In this document: piece after piece, positions 51,733 to 60,937 of the stretch
How the letters are laid out: each line of letters opens with the position of its first letter
Numbering within the stretch: the first letter of the stretch is position 1
Assembly: GCF_001577365.1 (NCBI RefSeq)
Contig: NZ_CP014513.1
Location: 2,790,001-2,854,000 of the forward strand
Length of the DNA: 64,000 nucleotides
Reading direction: 5' to 3'
From: Frondihabitans sp. PAMC 28766
GTDB lineage: Bacteria; Actinomycetota; Actinomycetes; Actinomycetales; Microbacteriaceae
Program-made: the position numbers and the translations under genes
The notes under the pieces: model-generated
Seen by the model: only the letters and a program-made list of their open reading frames with translations
What the model was told of the DNA's origin: nothing
The model's database searches: none

Positions 51733-52775
51733 CCGGCATCGTCGACGCACCTCCTGCATTCACGCCCGCCAAGAGCCTCCTGAAGGACGGCGACCACAGC
51801 CCGGCGCAGGTACTGGCCACCCTCGACCTCGCCGATCGACTCAAAGCCCAGCGTCGGGCCGGCACCGAAACGCCTGGCCTGATGGGCAAGAACGTCGCCC
51901 TGGTCTTCGAGAAAGCCTCGACACGCACCCGGAGTGCGTTCGAGGTCGCCCTCCGTGACCAGGGCGGAGCCGGCGTCTACTTCGACTCGACCAGCAGCCA
52001 CATGGGTTCGGGCGAATCCGTCGAAGACACCGCAAAGGTCCTCGGGCGCATGTTCGACGGCATCGCCTACCGCGGCTTCGACCAGACCGACGTCGAGCAG
52101 CTCGCCGAGTTCTCTGGCATCCCCGTCTGGAACGCCCTCACCGATCAGTGGCACCCCACCCAGGCCCTGGCAGACCTCATGACCATGCGGGAAAGCGCAG
52201 CCCGGGGGTTCGGCGACATGTCCGTCTGCTTCATCGGCGACTCCAGCGACAACGTGGCGCGCAGCCTCATGGTGTCGGCGGCGTCGCTCGGCGTCGACGT
52301 TCGGATCGCGTCGCCGGCGGGCTACCAACCAGACGATCGAACGATCGCCATGTCAGAGGAGGCAGCGAAGGCTTCGGGCGGATCGGTCACCGTCACGGCC
52401 GACATCGACACGGCCATCGACGGAGTCGACTTCCTCTACACCGACGTCTGGCTGAGCATGGGCGAGAAGGAGAGCCTCTGGGAGGAACGCATCACCGCCC
52501 TCCGGCCCTACCGCATCGACGAATCCGTGATCGATGCCACCCGGAATCCGCACGTGAAATTCATGCACTGCCTGCCGAGCTTCCACGACCGGGCGACCAC
52601 CATCGGGCGAGCGGCATTCGAGAAGTACGGGCTCGACGGGATCGAGGTCTCCGACCACGTCTTCCGATCGGATCACTCGATCGTCTTCGAACAGGCGGAG
52701 AACCGGCTGCACACCATCAAGGCGCTGATGATCGAATCCCTCTCGCCCCGAAGCGTCACCGGGTCGCAGGCGTGA
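51729..52775 (+). CDS. arcB: Ornithine carbamoyltransferase, catabolic
   Basis: A 348-residue transcarbamylase. Motifs are [16 protein letters not shown] (carbamoyl-phosphate binding STRTR), [15 protein letters not shown] (HPxQ), [14 protein letters not shown] and [10 protein letters not shown] (HCLP). The ornithine-binding loop near [13 protein letters not shown] fits catabolic OTCs. It overlaps arcA and arcC by 4 bp each. Within an arcA operon it runs in the citrulline phosphorolysis direction, giving ornithine and carbamoyl phosphate. Confidence 0.94.
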   Translation: MTGIVDAPPAFTPAKSLLKDGDHSPAQVLATLDLADRLKAQRRAGTETPGLMGKNVALVFEKASTRTRSAFEVALRDQGGAGVYFDSTSSHMGSGESVEDTAKVLGRMFDGIAYRGFDQTDVEQLAEFSGIPVWNALTDQWHPTQALADLMTMRESAARGFGDMSVCFIGDSSDNVARSLMVSAASLGVDVRIASPAGYQPDDRTIAMSEEAAKASGGSVTVTADIDTAIDGVDFLYTDVWLSMGEKESLWEERITALRPYRIDESVIDATRNPHVKFMHCLPSFHDRATTIGRAAFEKYGLDGIEVSDHVFRSDHSIVFEQAENRLHTIKALMIESLSPRSVTGSQA

Positions 52776-53696
52776 GGATCGTGGTCGCGCTCGGCGGCAA
52801 CGCTCTCCTGCCCCGCGGCGGCCATCCGGACGCCCTCCCCCAGGTGGCGCGGCTGGATGCCGCCGCGCCGGCGCTGGCTCGCCTGGCGCAAGGACACGAC
52901 ATGGTCATCGTGCATGGAAACGGTCCGCAAGTGGGACTCCTGGCGGTCGAGAGCTAGAACGACAAAGGTCTCGTTCGCCCCTACCCGCTCAGCGATCTGG
53001 TGGCCGAGACTCAGGGGCTCATCGGCTCGTGGCTTCAGTCCGCCCTCCGAACCGGCGGCCTCACCAAGGAGGTCGCAGTGCTCGTCAGCTCGACCATGGT
53101 CGACCCGGACGATCCCGCCTTCCACACCCCGACGAAGTTCATCGGAGCCTCTTTTGACGAGTCCACCGCCAAACGGAATGTCGCTTCGTTCGGCTGGTCC
53201 GTTGCACAGGACGGGAACGCCTGGCGGCGCGTCGTCGCCTCCCCCCGACCCGTCTCGGTTCCCGCGACCGTGCTCGCGTCGCATCTCCTGGACGCCGGAC
53301 ACACGGTCGTCCTCGCCGGGGAGGTGGCATTCCCGTTGCCCGCCGAAACGGTGCCGACTACTTCGTCGAGGCGGTCGTCGACAAGGACCGCACCGCCGCC
53401 CTCATCGCCGAGACGCTGAGAGCTGACCTTCTCCTGATCCTGACCGATGTCACCGGCGTCCTGACCGATTTCGGAACGCCTGCAGCGGCCCTCGTCACCG
53501 CCGCCACACCCGACTCCCTCGCCCCGATGCCGTTTCCGGCGGGATCCATGGGCCCCAAGGTCGAGGCGGTCTCGGCGTTCGTCCGAGCCACCGGCCACCG
53601 TGCCGCGATCGGTCCTCTCGACGATGTCGAGTCGATCGTGGGCGGGACAGCAGGTACCCAGGTGACGGCCGATCGGCCGCTGGTTCACGAACCGTA
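52772..53696 (+). pseudogene. arcC: Carbamate kinase, inactivated by an amber codon and a frameshift
   Basis: From a GTG start the frame encodes IVVALGGNALLPRGG and MVIVHGNGPQVGLLAVES (typical carbamate kinase). It then hits an in-frame TAG at 52955, where a Glu codon is expected (ESENDKG). The same frame resumes with RPYPLSDLVAETQGLIGSWL and reaches AGHTVVLAG. At about 53354-53360 one G appears missing, after which the next frame carries YFVEAVVDKDRTAALIAE, LLLILTDVTGV and GSMGPKVEAVSAFV. The family GGGGIPV loop here reads GEVAFPL. Two lesions plus loss of the loop make this a real pseudogene, unlike the glnA and glnE cases. Confidence 0.87.
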
Positions 53697-53831
53697 GATC
53701 CGCGGAATGATCTCCGTCCGGGTCACTCCGTCCGGGCCGGGGAACGCGACCAGGATCGGAACCTGATCAGGACCCACACCTTCGATCAGTGAGAAAAACT
53801 CCACCTGCCGCCTTGTCACCTCTGCGGACAT
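53685..53831 (-). CDS. Possible 48-residue small protein
   Basis: An ATG at 53831 opens MSAEVTRRQVEFFSLIEGVG, then PDQVPILVAFPGPDGVTRTE, ending IIPRIYGS. The codon pattern is protein-like and the product is soluble, but no RBS is visible. It overlaps the arcC remnant by 12 bp and lies downstream of the flippase-like gene on the same strand. No family is recognised; it may be spurious. Confidence 0.35.
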   Translation of the reverse strand: MSAEVTRRQVEFFSLIEGVGPDQVPILVAFPGPDGVTRTEIIPRIYGS

Positions 53832-53910
53832 CGTTTTAGAACCGGACGGATCGGTCGAGTTCTGAGACGAACATGACAGCGGATGAGAGTCGCATGGGAT
53901 GACCGACCTT

Positions 53911-55017
53911 TCAGATGGAGACGGGCGGACGAGTAGGTGCCTTACGGCGGAGAACCGTGACACGGAGGGACAGGTACGCGGCGGCTGCCAGTGGAATGGG
54001 TAGCCAGTACTCCATGAGCCGCCAGCCGACCACGCCCAGCAGGGCGACGGGCGCGGGGAACCCGAAGGCGACCAGGGCGGGCACCATGACGCCCTCGACA
54101 ATTCCGATACCGCCGGGTGTGATTGGCAGCATCGCGAGAATGCTGCCGAGGCCGTACACGATCAGCAGCACACCTGGGCTGATCGGTGACCCGAATGCGG
54201 CCAGGACCACCCAGAGGGCGCCTGCATCCAGAAGCCAGTTCAGAGCTCCGAGGACGGCGAGACGAAGAAGACGTCGACTGTCCGAGAGCAACTCGGTGAT
54301 CCGGGCCGCCATGATGAGGATGACTCGCTCGACGGCGTCGGGCTCGATGAGTGGAAGGCGTCCGGCCAGTTCGCGGGCGACCGTGACGGCTCGCCGCGAG
54401 TGTCGTGTCAGGATCCAGCACACCAGGATGGCGAGGACGAAGAAGGCGGCGACCATCACGGTCGCCACTGCGATGGCGGCGTTGGCGCCGAAGCTCGTGA
54501 TCGACAGAACCAGGCCCGCGCCGAAGACGACTCCGAGCATCAGGTTCGATGCCGAGACTTCTATCGCCGCGCCCGTCAAGGCGTCGGCACTGGCCACGCC
54601 CACGCGCTTCAGCAACCCGAATCTGACAGCGGCGGAAGTGGTGCCCCCTCCGGGTACGACATGGTTGAGCCCCAGATCGGTCAGATCGATCCGCAGCAAT
54701 GTCGAGTAGTGGGGTCGGCCCTGACCGAGGACGGTGGCCGTCATGCCACTGAACGCGACCAGGGACGCCAGCTCGAGGACGACCGCAAGCGCGACCAGTG
54801 GGACCGACAGCGACTCGAGGGTCGCAAGAGAACGCACCGCAGAGGAGTACTGCGGGATGACCACCAGCCACACGATGACGGCGAGGACAGCCAACGCCAC
54901 GACGACGACCAGCCATCGGGGCGGATGCAGCAGCTGCGCCAGCTTGGCCGATCGCGCGCTGGGAACGCTTCCTGTCGCAGCGGCGACTGAGCGCGCACCT
55001 GCTGATCCTGGGGTCAT
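53911..55017 (-). CDS. Flippase-like membrane protein (LPG synthase TM / UPF0104 family)
   Basis: A 368-residue integral membrane protein with about 8 helices. The family signature GLNHVVPGGGTTSAAVRFGLL lies in the middle and ITPGGIGIVEGVMVPALVAFG near the C-terminus. This domain alone occurs as the lysylphosphatidylglycerol synthase flippase part; the catalytic transferase domain is absent. It is divergent from an MgtA-type ATPase with a DosR-like motif between. A role in moving a lipid or charged lipid in stress is possible, but that is inference. Confidence 0.85.
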   Translation of the reverse strand: MTPGSAGARSVAAATGSVPSARSAKLAQLLHPPRWLVVVVALAVLAVIVWLVVIPQYSSAVRSLATLESLSVPLVALAVVLELASLVAFSGMTATVLGQGRPHYSTLLRIDLTDLGLNHVVPGGGTTSAAVRFGLLKRVGVASADALTGAAIEVSASNLMLGVVFGAGLVLSITSFGANAAIAVATVMVAAFFVLAILVCWILTRHSRRAVTVARELAGRLPLIEPDAVERVILIMAARITELLSDSRRLLRLAVLGALNWLLDAGALWVVLAAFGSPISPGVLLIVYGLGSILAMLPITPGGIGIVEGVMVPALVAFGFPAPVALLGVVGWRLMEYWLPIPLAAAAYLSLRVTVLRRKAPTRPPVSI

Positions 55018-55088
55018 TCACGAAGACTGTCATCAGCCCGGGCCGGCTCACAGAGCACAAGGTCCTGACCTCGTCGGAGAGCTACGGC

Positions 55089-55102
55089 GGGACCTATGGC
55101 AC
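55089..55102. promoter_or_regulatory. DosR-like motif between the flippase-like gene and mgtA
   Basis: GGGACCTATGGCAC matches 10 of 14 positions of GGGACTWWAGTCCC. It contains the in-frame ATG at 55096, which argues for the later start at 55138 if the motif is functional. Confidence 0.4.
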
Positions 55103-55137
55103 TGGGCTGGGGAGCGGGAACCGCCGAGAGTGGGCGG

Positions 55138-57630
55138 ATGAGTACCCCCGCGATCCCCTTTTGGAGCCTTCAGCCCGGTCCGTTGACGGCCGACGTGAAG
55201 AGCCGAGACGCGACCGGGAGCAACGAGAACAGTGCTCGCGTGCACCGGAGCATGCTGTCTGCCAGGACAAGGAACCGGCTGAGAATTCTCGGGCGGCAGT
55301 TCACGAGCCCCATCACGTTGATCCTCATCGTCGCCGCTTTGATCGCCGCCGCCACCGGCGACACCGTGGACGGCACGATCATCGTCGTCATCGTCGTCGC
55401 CAGCGCACTTCTCGGCGCCTGGCAGGAAGGCCACGCGGCCGACGAGGTCGCCGCCCTGCTCGACCAGGTCACCGTCCGAGTCCACGTGCAGCGCCACGGC
55501 GCCACGATCGAGGTCGAGTCGAAAGACGTGGAGCCTCTCGACGTGGTCACCCTGACCGCAGGAGGCATCATCCCGGGAGACGGTCTGCTCCTTTCCGCCG
55601 TCGATCTGATGATCGACGAATCAGCTCTCACCGGCGAATCATTCCCGGTGGACAAGATCTCGGGGTCCGCCCTTCCGGCGGACACTGCCCTGAGCAGTCG
55701 CACGAACTCGGCATTCGCCGGCACACACGTGGTCAGTGGCACCGGATCGCTGCTCATCGTCAGCGTGGGCGCATCCACGACCTTCGGCCAGCTGTCGGCG
55801 TCGGTGGCGACTCGGCCGCCGGTGACCAGCTTCGAGACCGGTATCAAGCGGTTCGGCCTCCTGCTCTTGCGCGTGATGCTCGTCCTCGTCGCAGCCACCC
55901 TGATCATCAACCTGCTCCTGCAACGGCCGCTGATCGACTCGCTGCTGTTCGCCCTCGCCCTCGCGGTCGGCATCACCCCGCAGATGCTCCCGGTCGTCGT
56001 CGCCATCAGCCTCGCCGCCGGAGCGCGCCGCCTCGCGAGAAGCCAGGTGATCGTCAAACGCCTCGATGTCATCGAAGACCTCGGCGCGATGAGCGTCCTC
56101 TGCACCGACAAAACCGGCACGCTCACCGACGGCTCCATCGAAATCGACCGAGCCCTCGACCCTCACGGCGCCGTCAGCAGCACCGTGCTCGACCTCGCCA
56201 GCCTCAACGCCGGCCTCCAGAAGGGGTACCCCAACCCGATGGACCTGGCGATCCTGCAGCGGCAACCCCTCCCCGCCGGCGCCACCGCCCTCGACGAGGT
56301 GCCCTACGACTTCCAACGCAAACGCCTCAGCGTCGTCAGTGACGTCGACGGCGTGAGAACCCTGATCACGAAAGGCGCCCTGGACTCCATCCTGAGCTGC
56401 TGTACCACGGTGGAAGATCCGATTTCCGGCGCGGCCGCCCTCAACACGGTGATCGACTCCGTCAACGAGCTCGCGAAGTCCCTTGGCGGTCAGGGCGCAC
56501 GCGTCATCGGATTGGCCACACGCACCTTGGCCGACGATCATCCCGTCGACATCCACGACGAAACAGGACTCACCTTCCGAGGTCTCCTGGTGTTCCTTGA
56601 CCCGGTGAAGAAAGACGCCCGAGCGTCAATGCTCGACCTCGAGACGCTCGGCATCACCCTGAAAGTCATCACGGGCGACAACCGGTTCGTGACCGCGTCG
56701 GTCGCCAAGGATCTCGGGCTGCAGAGCGACGTCGTCCTCGGCAGTGCGATCGGCGCCGCCCACCCGGCCGACCTGCAGAACCTCGTCACCCGGAATTCGC
56801 TCTTCGCCGAAGTCGAGCCCGCGCACAAGATCGCCATCGTCGCGGCCCTCCGCCGAAGCGGCGCCACCGTCGGTTACCTCGGCGACGGCATCAACGACGC
56901 CGGCGCCCTCCACACCGCCGACGTCGGCCTCTCCGTGAACACCGCCGTCGATGTCGCCAAGGAGGCCGCCGCCGTCATCCTGCTCACCCGAGAACTGTCC
57001 GTGGTCGCCACGGGAGTGCGCCTCGGGCGGCGAACCTTCGCCAACACCCTGAAATACGTGCGGGTGGCTGCGAGTGCGAACTTCGGCAACATCCTCAGCA
57101 TGGTCATCGCCGCGGCCATCCTCCCGTTCCTGCCGATGTTGCCCGCACAGATCCTCTTGCTCAACTTCATGTCGGACATCCCCAATACGCTCGTCTCCCG
57201 CGACCGGGTCGACGACGAACGGCTCCGGACGGCCGGAAAATGGAACATGAAGGCTGTCACGCGCTTCATGATCCTCTTCGGCGCCGTCAGCACCGTCTTC
57301 GACCTGGCCACCTTCGCCCTGCTCGAATGGGGGTTCCGGGCCGACGCGACGCTGTTCCACTCGGGCTGGTTCGTCGAATCCGGGCTCACCCAGTTCGTCG
57401 CCATGATGACCCTCCGCACCAGCCGACACGTGTGGCGCAGCCGACCCGACAAGATCTTCTTGGTCGTCAGCGCAGCGATAGCCGCCGTGACCCTGATCCT
57501 GCCGTTCTCGCCGCTGGCAGGCCTCCTCGGCTTCGAGGCCCTTCCCCTCGGGTTCATCGGACTGCTTTTCGGCGTCGCCGTTCTCTACGCGGCCGCGAAC
57601 GAGATCGTCAAGAGGTTCTTCCACTTCTGA
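55138..57630 (+). CDS. Magnesium-translocating-type P-type ATPase (MgtA/P3B)
   Basis: An 830-residue P-type ATPase. TM1-TM2 begin at FTSPITLILIVAALIAAATG. The actuator motif TGES is in DESALTGESFPVDK, the phosphorylation motif in LCTDKTGTLTDGS, and the hinge in YLGDGINDAGALHTADVG. TM4 reads GITPQMLPVVVAISLAAGA, and NFMSDIPNTLVSRDRVDDE matches the M6 region of MgtA-like P3B pumps. It would import Mg2+ or a related cation. The N-terminus is shorter than in enteric MgtA. Start 55138 is preferred over 55096. It is divergent from the flippase-like gene. Confidence 0.87.
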   Translation: MSTPAIPFWSLQPGPLTADVKSRDATGSNENSARVHRSMLSARTRNRLRILGRQFTSPITLILIVAALIAAATGDTVDGTIIVVIVVASALLGAWQEGHAADEVAALLDQVTVRVHVQRHGATIEVESKDVEPLDVVTLTAGGIIPGDGLLLSAVDLMIDESALTGESFPVDKISGSALPADTALSSRTNSAFAGTHVVSGTGSLLIVSVGASTTFGQLSASVATRPPVTSFETGIKRFGLLLLRVMLVLVAATLIINLLLQRPLIDSLLFALALAVGITPQMLPVVVAISLAAGARRLARSQVIVKRLDVIEDLGAMSVLCTDKTGTLTDGSIEIDRALDPHGAVSSTVLDLASLNAGLQKGYPNPMDLAILQRQPLPAGATALDEVPYDFQRKRLSVVSDVDGVRTLITKGALDSILSCCTTVEDPISGAAALNTVIDSVNELAKSLGGQGARVIGLATRTLADDHPVDIHDETGLTFRGLLVFLDPVKKDARASMLDLETLGITLKVITGDNRFVTASVAKDLGLQSDVVLGSAIGAAHPADLQNLVTRNSLFAEVEPAHKIAIVAALRRSGATVGYLGDGINDAGALHTADVGLSVNTAVDVAKEAAAVILLTRELSVVATGVRLGRRTFANTLKYVRVAASANFGNILSMVIAAAILPFLPMLPAQILLLNFMSDIPNTLVSRDRVDDERLRTAGKWNMKAVTRFMILFGAVSTVFDLATFALLEWGFRADATLFHSGWFVESGLTQFVAMMTLRTSRHVWRSRPDKIFLVVSAAIAAVTLILPFSPLAGLLGFEALPLGFIGLLFGVAVLYAAANEIVKRFFHF

Positions 57631-58010
57631 TCACGGTCGCTTCCACTGCGTTGACGGGGCCACTGCGAGCTGCGGCGGAGTCTCGTCTTCGTGAGAATCG
57701 GTCGACACCCCTAGGTCGGCAACGGACTCAGGAGTAACGTCTCACTCGGTTGCCCCAGCCCCAGGTCGCCACATCAGATCGCCCTTTTTCTGTATCCGTG
57801 CGCGCGAATGTCCGCTTTGTTTAGACGCGCACATCAGGATCTGCCGATTGCGACCGCTGGAGGAGTGGTCGTCGTAGGGCGATGTTCCGGTGACTTTCTC
57901 ATCTGCGGCCGCCGCTGCCACGACGCACCGGCGATGACCGTCCGTCCACTCGCCCGCCGTGGCTTCACTCGGTGCGCCCGCGGACGGCCGAAGACCCGAA
58001 ATGAGCATCC
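57631..58010. other. Intergenic region without a supported gene
   Basis: These 380 bp contain an inverted repeat GTGCGCG / CGCGCAC at 57798-57832 and otherwise nothing recognised. No DosR-like motif was found. A long 5' region for the 58011 gene is possible. Confidence 0.5.
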
Positions 58011-58619
58011 ATGTTCGATCCCATCGGTTCCGAGCCCATCCCCGCCCCACCCGAAACGCCAACTCATCTGCGAGCCCCGACTGATAAGACCACCCCGGAA
58101 CAGGATGCCGGACGAGCAACAATGGCCCTTCTGGCAGAACGGTTCTCGGCAGTCGAAACATCGGAGTCCGATCGGGATGTGACGGCTGCGTTCGGCGACT
58201 TCTCAACCGACGCCGGCATTGTGTTCAACACCCCGGTAGCCTCGCGCCCGCTTGCCGTGGGCCGCACCGGTCGTCGGTCCGGTCTGACTGTGATCGCCGA
58301 ACCCGAATGCGGGACGGCCTTCCTCGCTCGACACATCGCGGCAGCGTTGGTCGCACACAACATCGTCTCGGTTTCGCTCCTGCAATCGCCTACACCCGCG
58401 CTCTCTCGCATGCTGCTCATCCTGGAAGACACCGTCCCCGATTCGTTCGTCGCCATCACGAAAAACGGTCAAGAGTCGTGGGCCCGTGTTCCCTCCGGTA
58501 GCGCCCTCGCCATCCTGACTCCTGGTGCTGTCTACTTCGAGGGTCGGGAGCCGGTGGTCTTCGACCCGTCCCTGTCACGTCTGGACTCGCGCCTCAGCCT
58601 CGTGTCGACGTACGGCTAG
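58011..58619 (+). CDS. Unknown protein, paralogue of the 44713-45282 product
   Basis: A 202-residue protein of an unrecognised family. The N-terminal half is polar and charged (residues 1-75). The conserved half reads LTVIAEPECGTAFLARHIA then AALVAHNIVSVSLLQSPTPA, RMLLILEDTVPDSFVAI, SALAILTPGAVYFEGREPVV and a C-terminal SRLDSRLSLVSTYG. It aligns over about 100 residues with the product of the gene upstream of gadB, including MFD at the start. Predicted alternating strands and helices suggest an alpha/beta domain. It stands alone between mgtA and the SPFH gene. Confidence 0.7.
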   Translation: MFDPIGSEPIPAPPETPTHLRAPTDKTTPEQDAGRATMALLAERFSAVETSESDRDVTAAFGDFSTDAGIVFNTPVASRPLAVGRTGRRSGLTVIAEPECGTAFLARHIAAALVAHNIVSVSLLQSPTPALSRMLLILEDTVPDSFVAITKNGQESWARVPSGSALAILTPGAVYFEGREPVVFDPSLSRLDSRLSLVSTYG

Positions 58620-58707
58620 CATCCGCGCTGGTGCGGGTCACAGGTTCGCGGGTGGACGTTTTCTCGCGTTGGCCAGGATGCCGGCGTTCTCGCGGGCCCG
58701 CGATCGG

Positions 58708-59610
58708 CTACAGCGGACTCGTCGGTGCAGGAGGTGCGGTCGCTTCGGGGCGGAGGGCTGTGGGACCGCTATCAGGCAGTGACCCTGATCCCGCCGCCGC
58801 TGCAGCGTACGCAGCCGCCGTGGCGACGACGGATTCGGATGTTTTCGTCTCGCGGGCGAGGAACGAGCCGAGTTCGCTGATCGTGCTCATGAGAGGTGCG
58901 GGGAAGACGACGGTGGTGTTCTTGTCGACACCGAGTTCGATCAGGGTCTGCAAGTTTCGCAGTTGGAGCGCGAGAGGGTGGGCCATCATCGTGTCGGAAG
59001 CGTCTCCGAGGGCTGCGGCGGCGAGGGACTCGCCTTCGGCGGCGATGATTTTGGCGCGCTTTTCCCGTTCCGCTTCGGCCTGCTTGGCCATGGCTCGCTT
59101 CATCGTGTCCGGCAACTGGATGTCCTTCAGCTCCACGAGCGTCACTTCGACACCCCAGTCGAGAGTGGTGACGTCGAGGATCTGCCGAATGCCGGCGTTG
59201 ATGACATCGGTTTCGGCGAGGATCTCGTCGAGGCTGTGCTGGCCGACGACTTTGCGGAGCGTGGTCTGCGCGATCTGGTCGATTGCGGCTGTCACGTTCT
59301 CGATGGCGACGACGGCCTTGACCGCGTCGACGACGCGGAAGTACGCGACTGCCGAGATGTCGACACTGACGTTGTCTTTCGTGATGATGCCCTGCGATTG
59401 GATCGGCATGGTGACGATCCGCAGGCTCACTTTGGTGAGCCGGTCGGCGATGGGCACGATGACGGCCAGGCCGGGATCCTTGGTGCCGGTCACGCGGCCG
59501 AACCGAAAGACGACACCCTTCTCGTACTGGGTGACGACGTGCAGAGACATTGCGAGTGCGATGAGGATCAGCACGACGATCACGACCACGATCGTGATGA
59601 GGGTGGTCAT
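58708..59610 (-). CDS. SPFH/Band 7 (stomatin/prohibitin) membrane protein
   Basis: A 300-residue protein with an N-terminal membrane helix (LITIVVVIVVLILIALAMSL). The SPFH domain reads VTQYEKGVVFRFGRVTGTKDPGLAVIVP, VSVDISAVAYFRVVD and TTLRKVVGQHSLDEILAE. A charged helical segment (AMAKQAEAEREKRAKIIAAEGES) and an Ala/Pro-rich tail follow. This is the slipin/stomatin pattern of membrane-microdomain scaffolds. Its ATG overlaps the stop of the universal stress protein gene, so the two are translationally coupled. The usual NfeD partner is not adjacent. Confidence 0.9.
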   Translation of the reverse strand: MTTLITIVVVIVVLILIALAMSLHVVTQYEKGVVFRFGRVTGTKDPGLAVIVPIADRLTKVSLRIVTMPIQSQGIITKDNVSVDISAVAYFRVVDAVKAVVAIENVTAAIDQIAQTTLRKVVGQHSLDEILAETDVINAGIRQILDVTTLDWGVEVTLVELKDIQLPDTMKRAMAKQAEAEREKRAKIIAAEGESLAAAALGDASDTMMAHPLALQLRNLQTLIELGVDKNTTVVFPAPLMSTISELGSFLARETKTSESVVATAAAYAAAAAGSGSLPDSGPTALRPEATAPPAPTSPL

Positions 59611-60134
59611 GCTCGTGCTCCGGGCTGCGACGTGAGAAGCGGCAGTGCCGAAGGTCCTGCCAGCGGCCGGGTCGATTCACCGTGCATGACGAGCACCGGG
59701 CAGTCGGCGTGCTCGGCGCAGGCGGAGCTGACGGACCCGAGCAGCAGCCCCGAGAAGCCGCCGTGGCCGCGGCTGCCGACGATGAGCATTTCGGCGCCCT
59801 TGCTCTGTTCGAGCAGGATCCTGGCCGACTGGCCTTCGAGGGCGACGGCTCGGAACCACGGCGGGGCACCGGTCGGAAAGGCCTTCCCGACGACGTTCTT
59901 GACGATGTCCTGGGCGTCCTGCTCTGGTGACCAGCCCCCGAATCCTGTCACGGACTCGACCTGCGGGTATGTCCAGGTGGTGACCAGGAGCAGATCGGTG
60001 TCGAGGACGGTCGCGAGGCGGATGCCGCGTTCGAGAGCGGAGAAGCTCGGCGCCGAGCCGTCGTAGCCGACGACGATGGTCGAACGTCGGTCGTCTGCCT
60101 CGGGGGCGGGAGGGGAAATAAGTGTGGAAGTCAT
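59607..60134 (-). CDS. Universal stress protein (UspA family)
   Basis: A 175-residue single-domain USP. IVVGYDGSAPSFSALERGI is at the N-terminus and the ATP-binding motif GSRGHGGFSGLLLGSVSSA near residue 130 fits G-2X-G-9X-G(S/T), so it probably binds ATP. A Pro/Leu-rich tail follows. ATG at 60134; the upstream 90 bp carry a DosR-like half-perfect motif. It is coupled to the SPFH gene by a 4-bp overlap. In mycobacteria single-domain and tandem USPs are typical members of the DosR regulon. Confidence 0.93.
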   Translation of the reverse strand: MTSTLISPPAPEADDRRSTIVVGYDGSAPSFSALERGIRLATVLDTDLLLVTTWTYPQVESVTGFGGWSPEQDAQDIVKNVVGKAFPTGAPPWFRAVALEGQSARILLEQSKGAEMLIVGSRGHGGFSGLLLGSVSSACAEHADCPVLVMHGESTRPLAGPSALPLLTSQPGARA

Positions 60135-60169
60135 GCCTTGACGATCACAGGTCCGGAAGGGGCACAACA

Positions 60170-60183
60170 GAGCACAAAGTCCC
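60170..60183. promoter_or_regulatory. DosR-like motif upstream of the universal stress protein gene
   Basis: GAGCACAAAGTCCC matches 10 of 14 positions of GGGACTWWAGTCCC and has the right half (AAAGTCCC) intact. It lies 36-49 bp upstream of the ATG. Confidence 0.4.
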
Positions 60184-60226
60184 GCGGGACCGCATCTGAG
60201 GAAACGCCTGCGGTGTGGCCATTTTC

Positions 60227-60640
60227 TCAGCGCCAGGTGGCGCGCGAGAAGCGCCGACCGCTCAGCGACTCGACGTCGATGCGCACGACGTCGGGCGTCG
60301 GCGTCGGGAGCCAGGTGGTCAGTCGCAGCTCGGCGGCGATGTCGAGCTCGGCGACGGAGTTGAGGTGGCGCCCGCTGCCTTTCGCGACGACGCTCCAGGC
60401 CGTCGCGTCGTCATAGCCGTCGACTTCGAGAGTGACCCGTGAGCGGATGCCGACCTCGGCCAGTTTCAGGCCGGGTGAGGTGCGGAAGTAGAGCGACTGC
60501 CCGTCGACGCGAAAAGTCACCGGGAAGATGTCGATGTCGGAGCCGGCCGACAGCGCCAAGCGCCCCACGGGCGCCTCGCGGAGCATCTGCCAACACTCGC
60601 GATCAGTGAGTGTCGAGATCGCACCGTCGATGTCCCGCAT
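60227..60640 (-). CDS. Pyridoxamine 5'-phosphate oxidase-like flavin-binding protein
   Basis: A 137-residue split-barrel protein. REAPVGRLALSAGSDIDIF, PVTFRVDGQSLYFRTSPGLK and AWSVVAKGSGRHL follow the PNPOx-like (FMN or F420-binding) pattern, with TDRECWQMLRE at the start. The size and motifs resemble Rv0080-type proteins of the mycobacterial DosR regulon. ATG at 60640 lies 2 nt after the stop of a 55-codon ORF, suggesting coupling. The cofactor (FMN versus F420) and substrate are unknown. Confidence 0.85.
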   Translation of the reverse strand: MRDIDGAISTLTDRECWQMLREAPVGRLALSAGSDIDIFPVTFRVDGQSLYFRTSPGLKLAEVGIRSRVTLEVDGYDDATAWSVVAKGSGRHLNSVAELDIAAELRLTTWLPTPTPDVVRIDVESLSGRRFSRATWR

Positions 60641-60642
60641 GC

Positions 60643-60810
60643 TCAGATTCCCCGGTCGAGGAGCAGCTGCATCATCGAGGTGATGTCGATCGGCTCCGTG
60701 ACCGGCAGCTCGACGTTGGCGGGGTCGGTTCGTGAAAGCCCGGAATCGGACGGAGCGACCGAGCCCGTGGTGTCGAGGCGGGCGAAGGCGGGGGAAGCGA
60801 TGGTGCTCAT
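60643..60810 (-). CDS. Small 55-residue protein, coupled to the PNPOx-like gene
   Basis: A short reading frame from ATG 60810 to TGA 60643 encodes MSTIASPAFARLDTTGS..., then VELPVTEPIDITSMMQLLLD and RGI. It ends 2 nt before the PNPOx-like ATG. Codon third positions are GC-rich in this frame. The product is acidic with an amphipathic end and has no signal peptide. No family is recognised. It was below the length filter of ordinary ORF listings. The RBS is weak. Confidence 0.5.
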   Translation of the reverse strand: MSTIASPAFARLDTTGSVAPSDSGLSRTDPANVELPVTEPIDITSMMQLLLDRGI

Positions 60811-60895
60811 GGTCGGGGTCCAGTCGTCGGGAGGGCGAGAGTGGGGCGCTGGTGAACGACCCAGGAGGAGTCAACCGTGAGCGGGCCTCGTGGAC

Positions 60896-60927
60896 GAGTG
60901 CCGAAGGTCCCGCGTCCTTCGGCACTC
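60896..60927. terminator. Terminator hairpin downstream of phosphoketolase
   Basis: A perfect 12-bp stem (GAGTGCCGAAGG at 60896-60907 with its complement at 60916-60927) closes an 8-nt loop, 11 bp beyond the xfp stop. The same sequence contains GTGCCGAAGGTCCC (60898-60911), a 10/14 DosR-like match, which may be coincidental. Confidence 0.75.
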
Positions 60928-60937
60928 TTCCCCCGGG

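Noticed and set aside
55096..55140. Earlier start for the P-type ATPase
   Set aside because: The ATG at 55096 lies inside the DosR-like motif, and the added 14 residues are not family-like; 55138 is more consistent, though not proven.
57798..57832. Inverted repeat GTGCGCG / CGCGCAC after mgtA
   Set aside because: The arms are only 7 bp around a 21-nt loop, and it lies about 170 bp past the stop; too weak for a terminator call.
60898..60911. DosR-like motif GTGCCGAAGGTCCC after phosphoketolase
   Set aside because: It is part of a perfect 12-bp terminator stem, which explains the sequence better.
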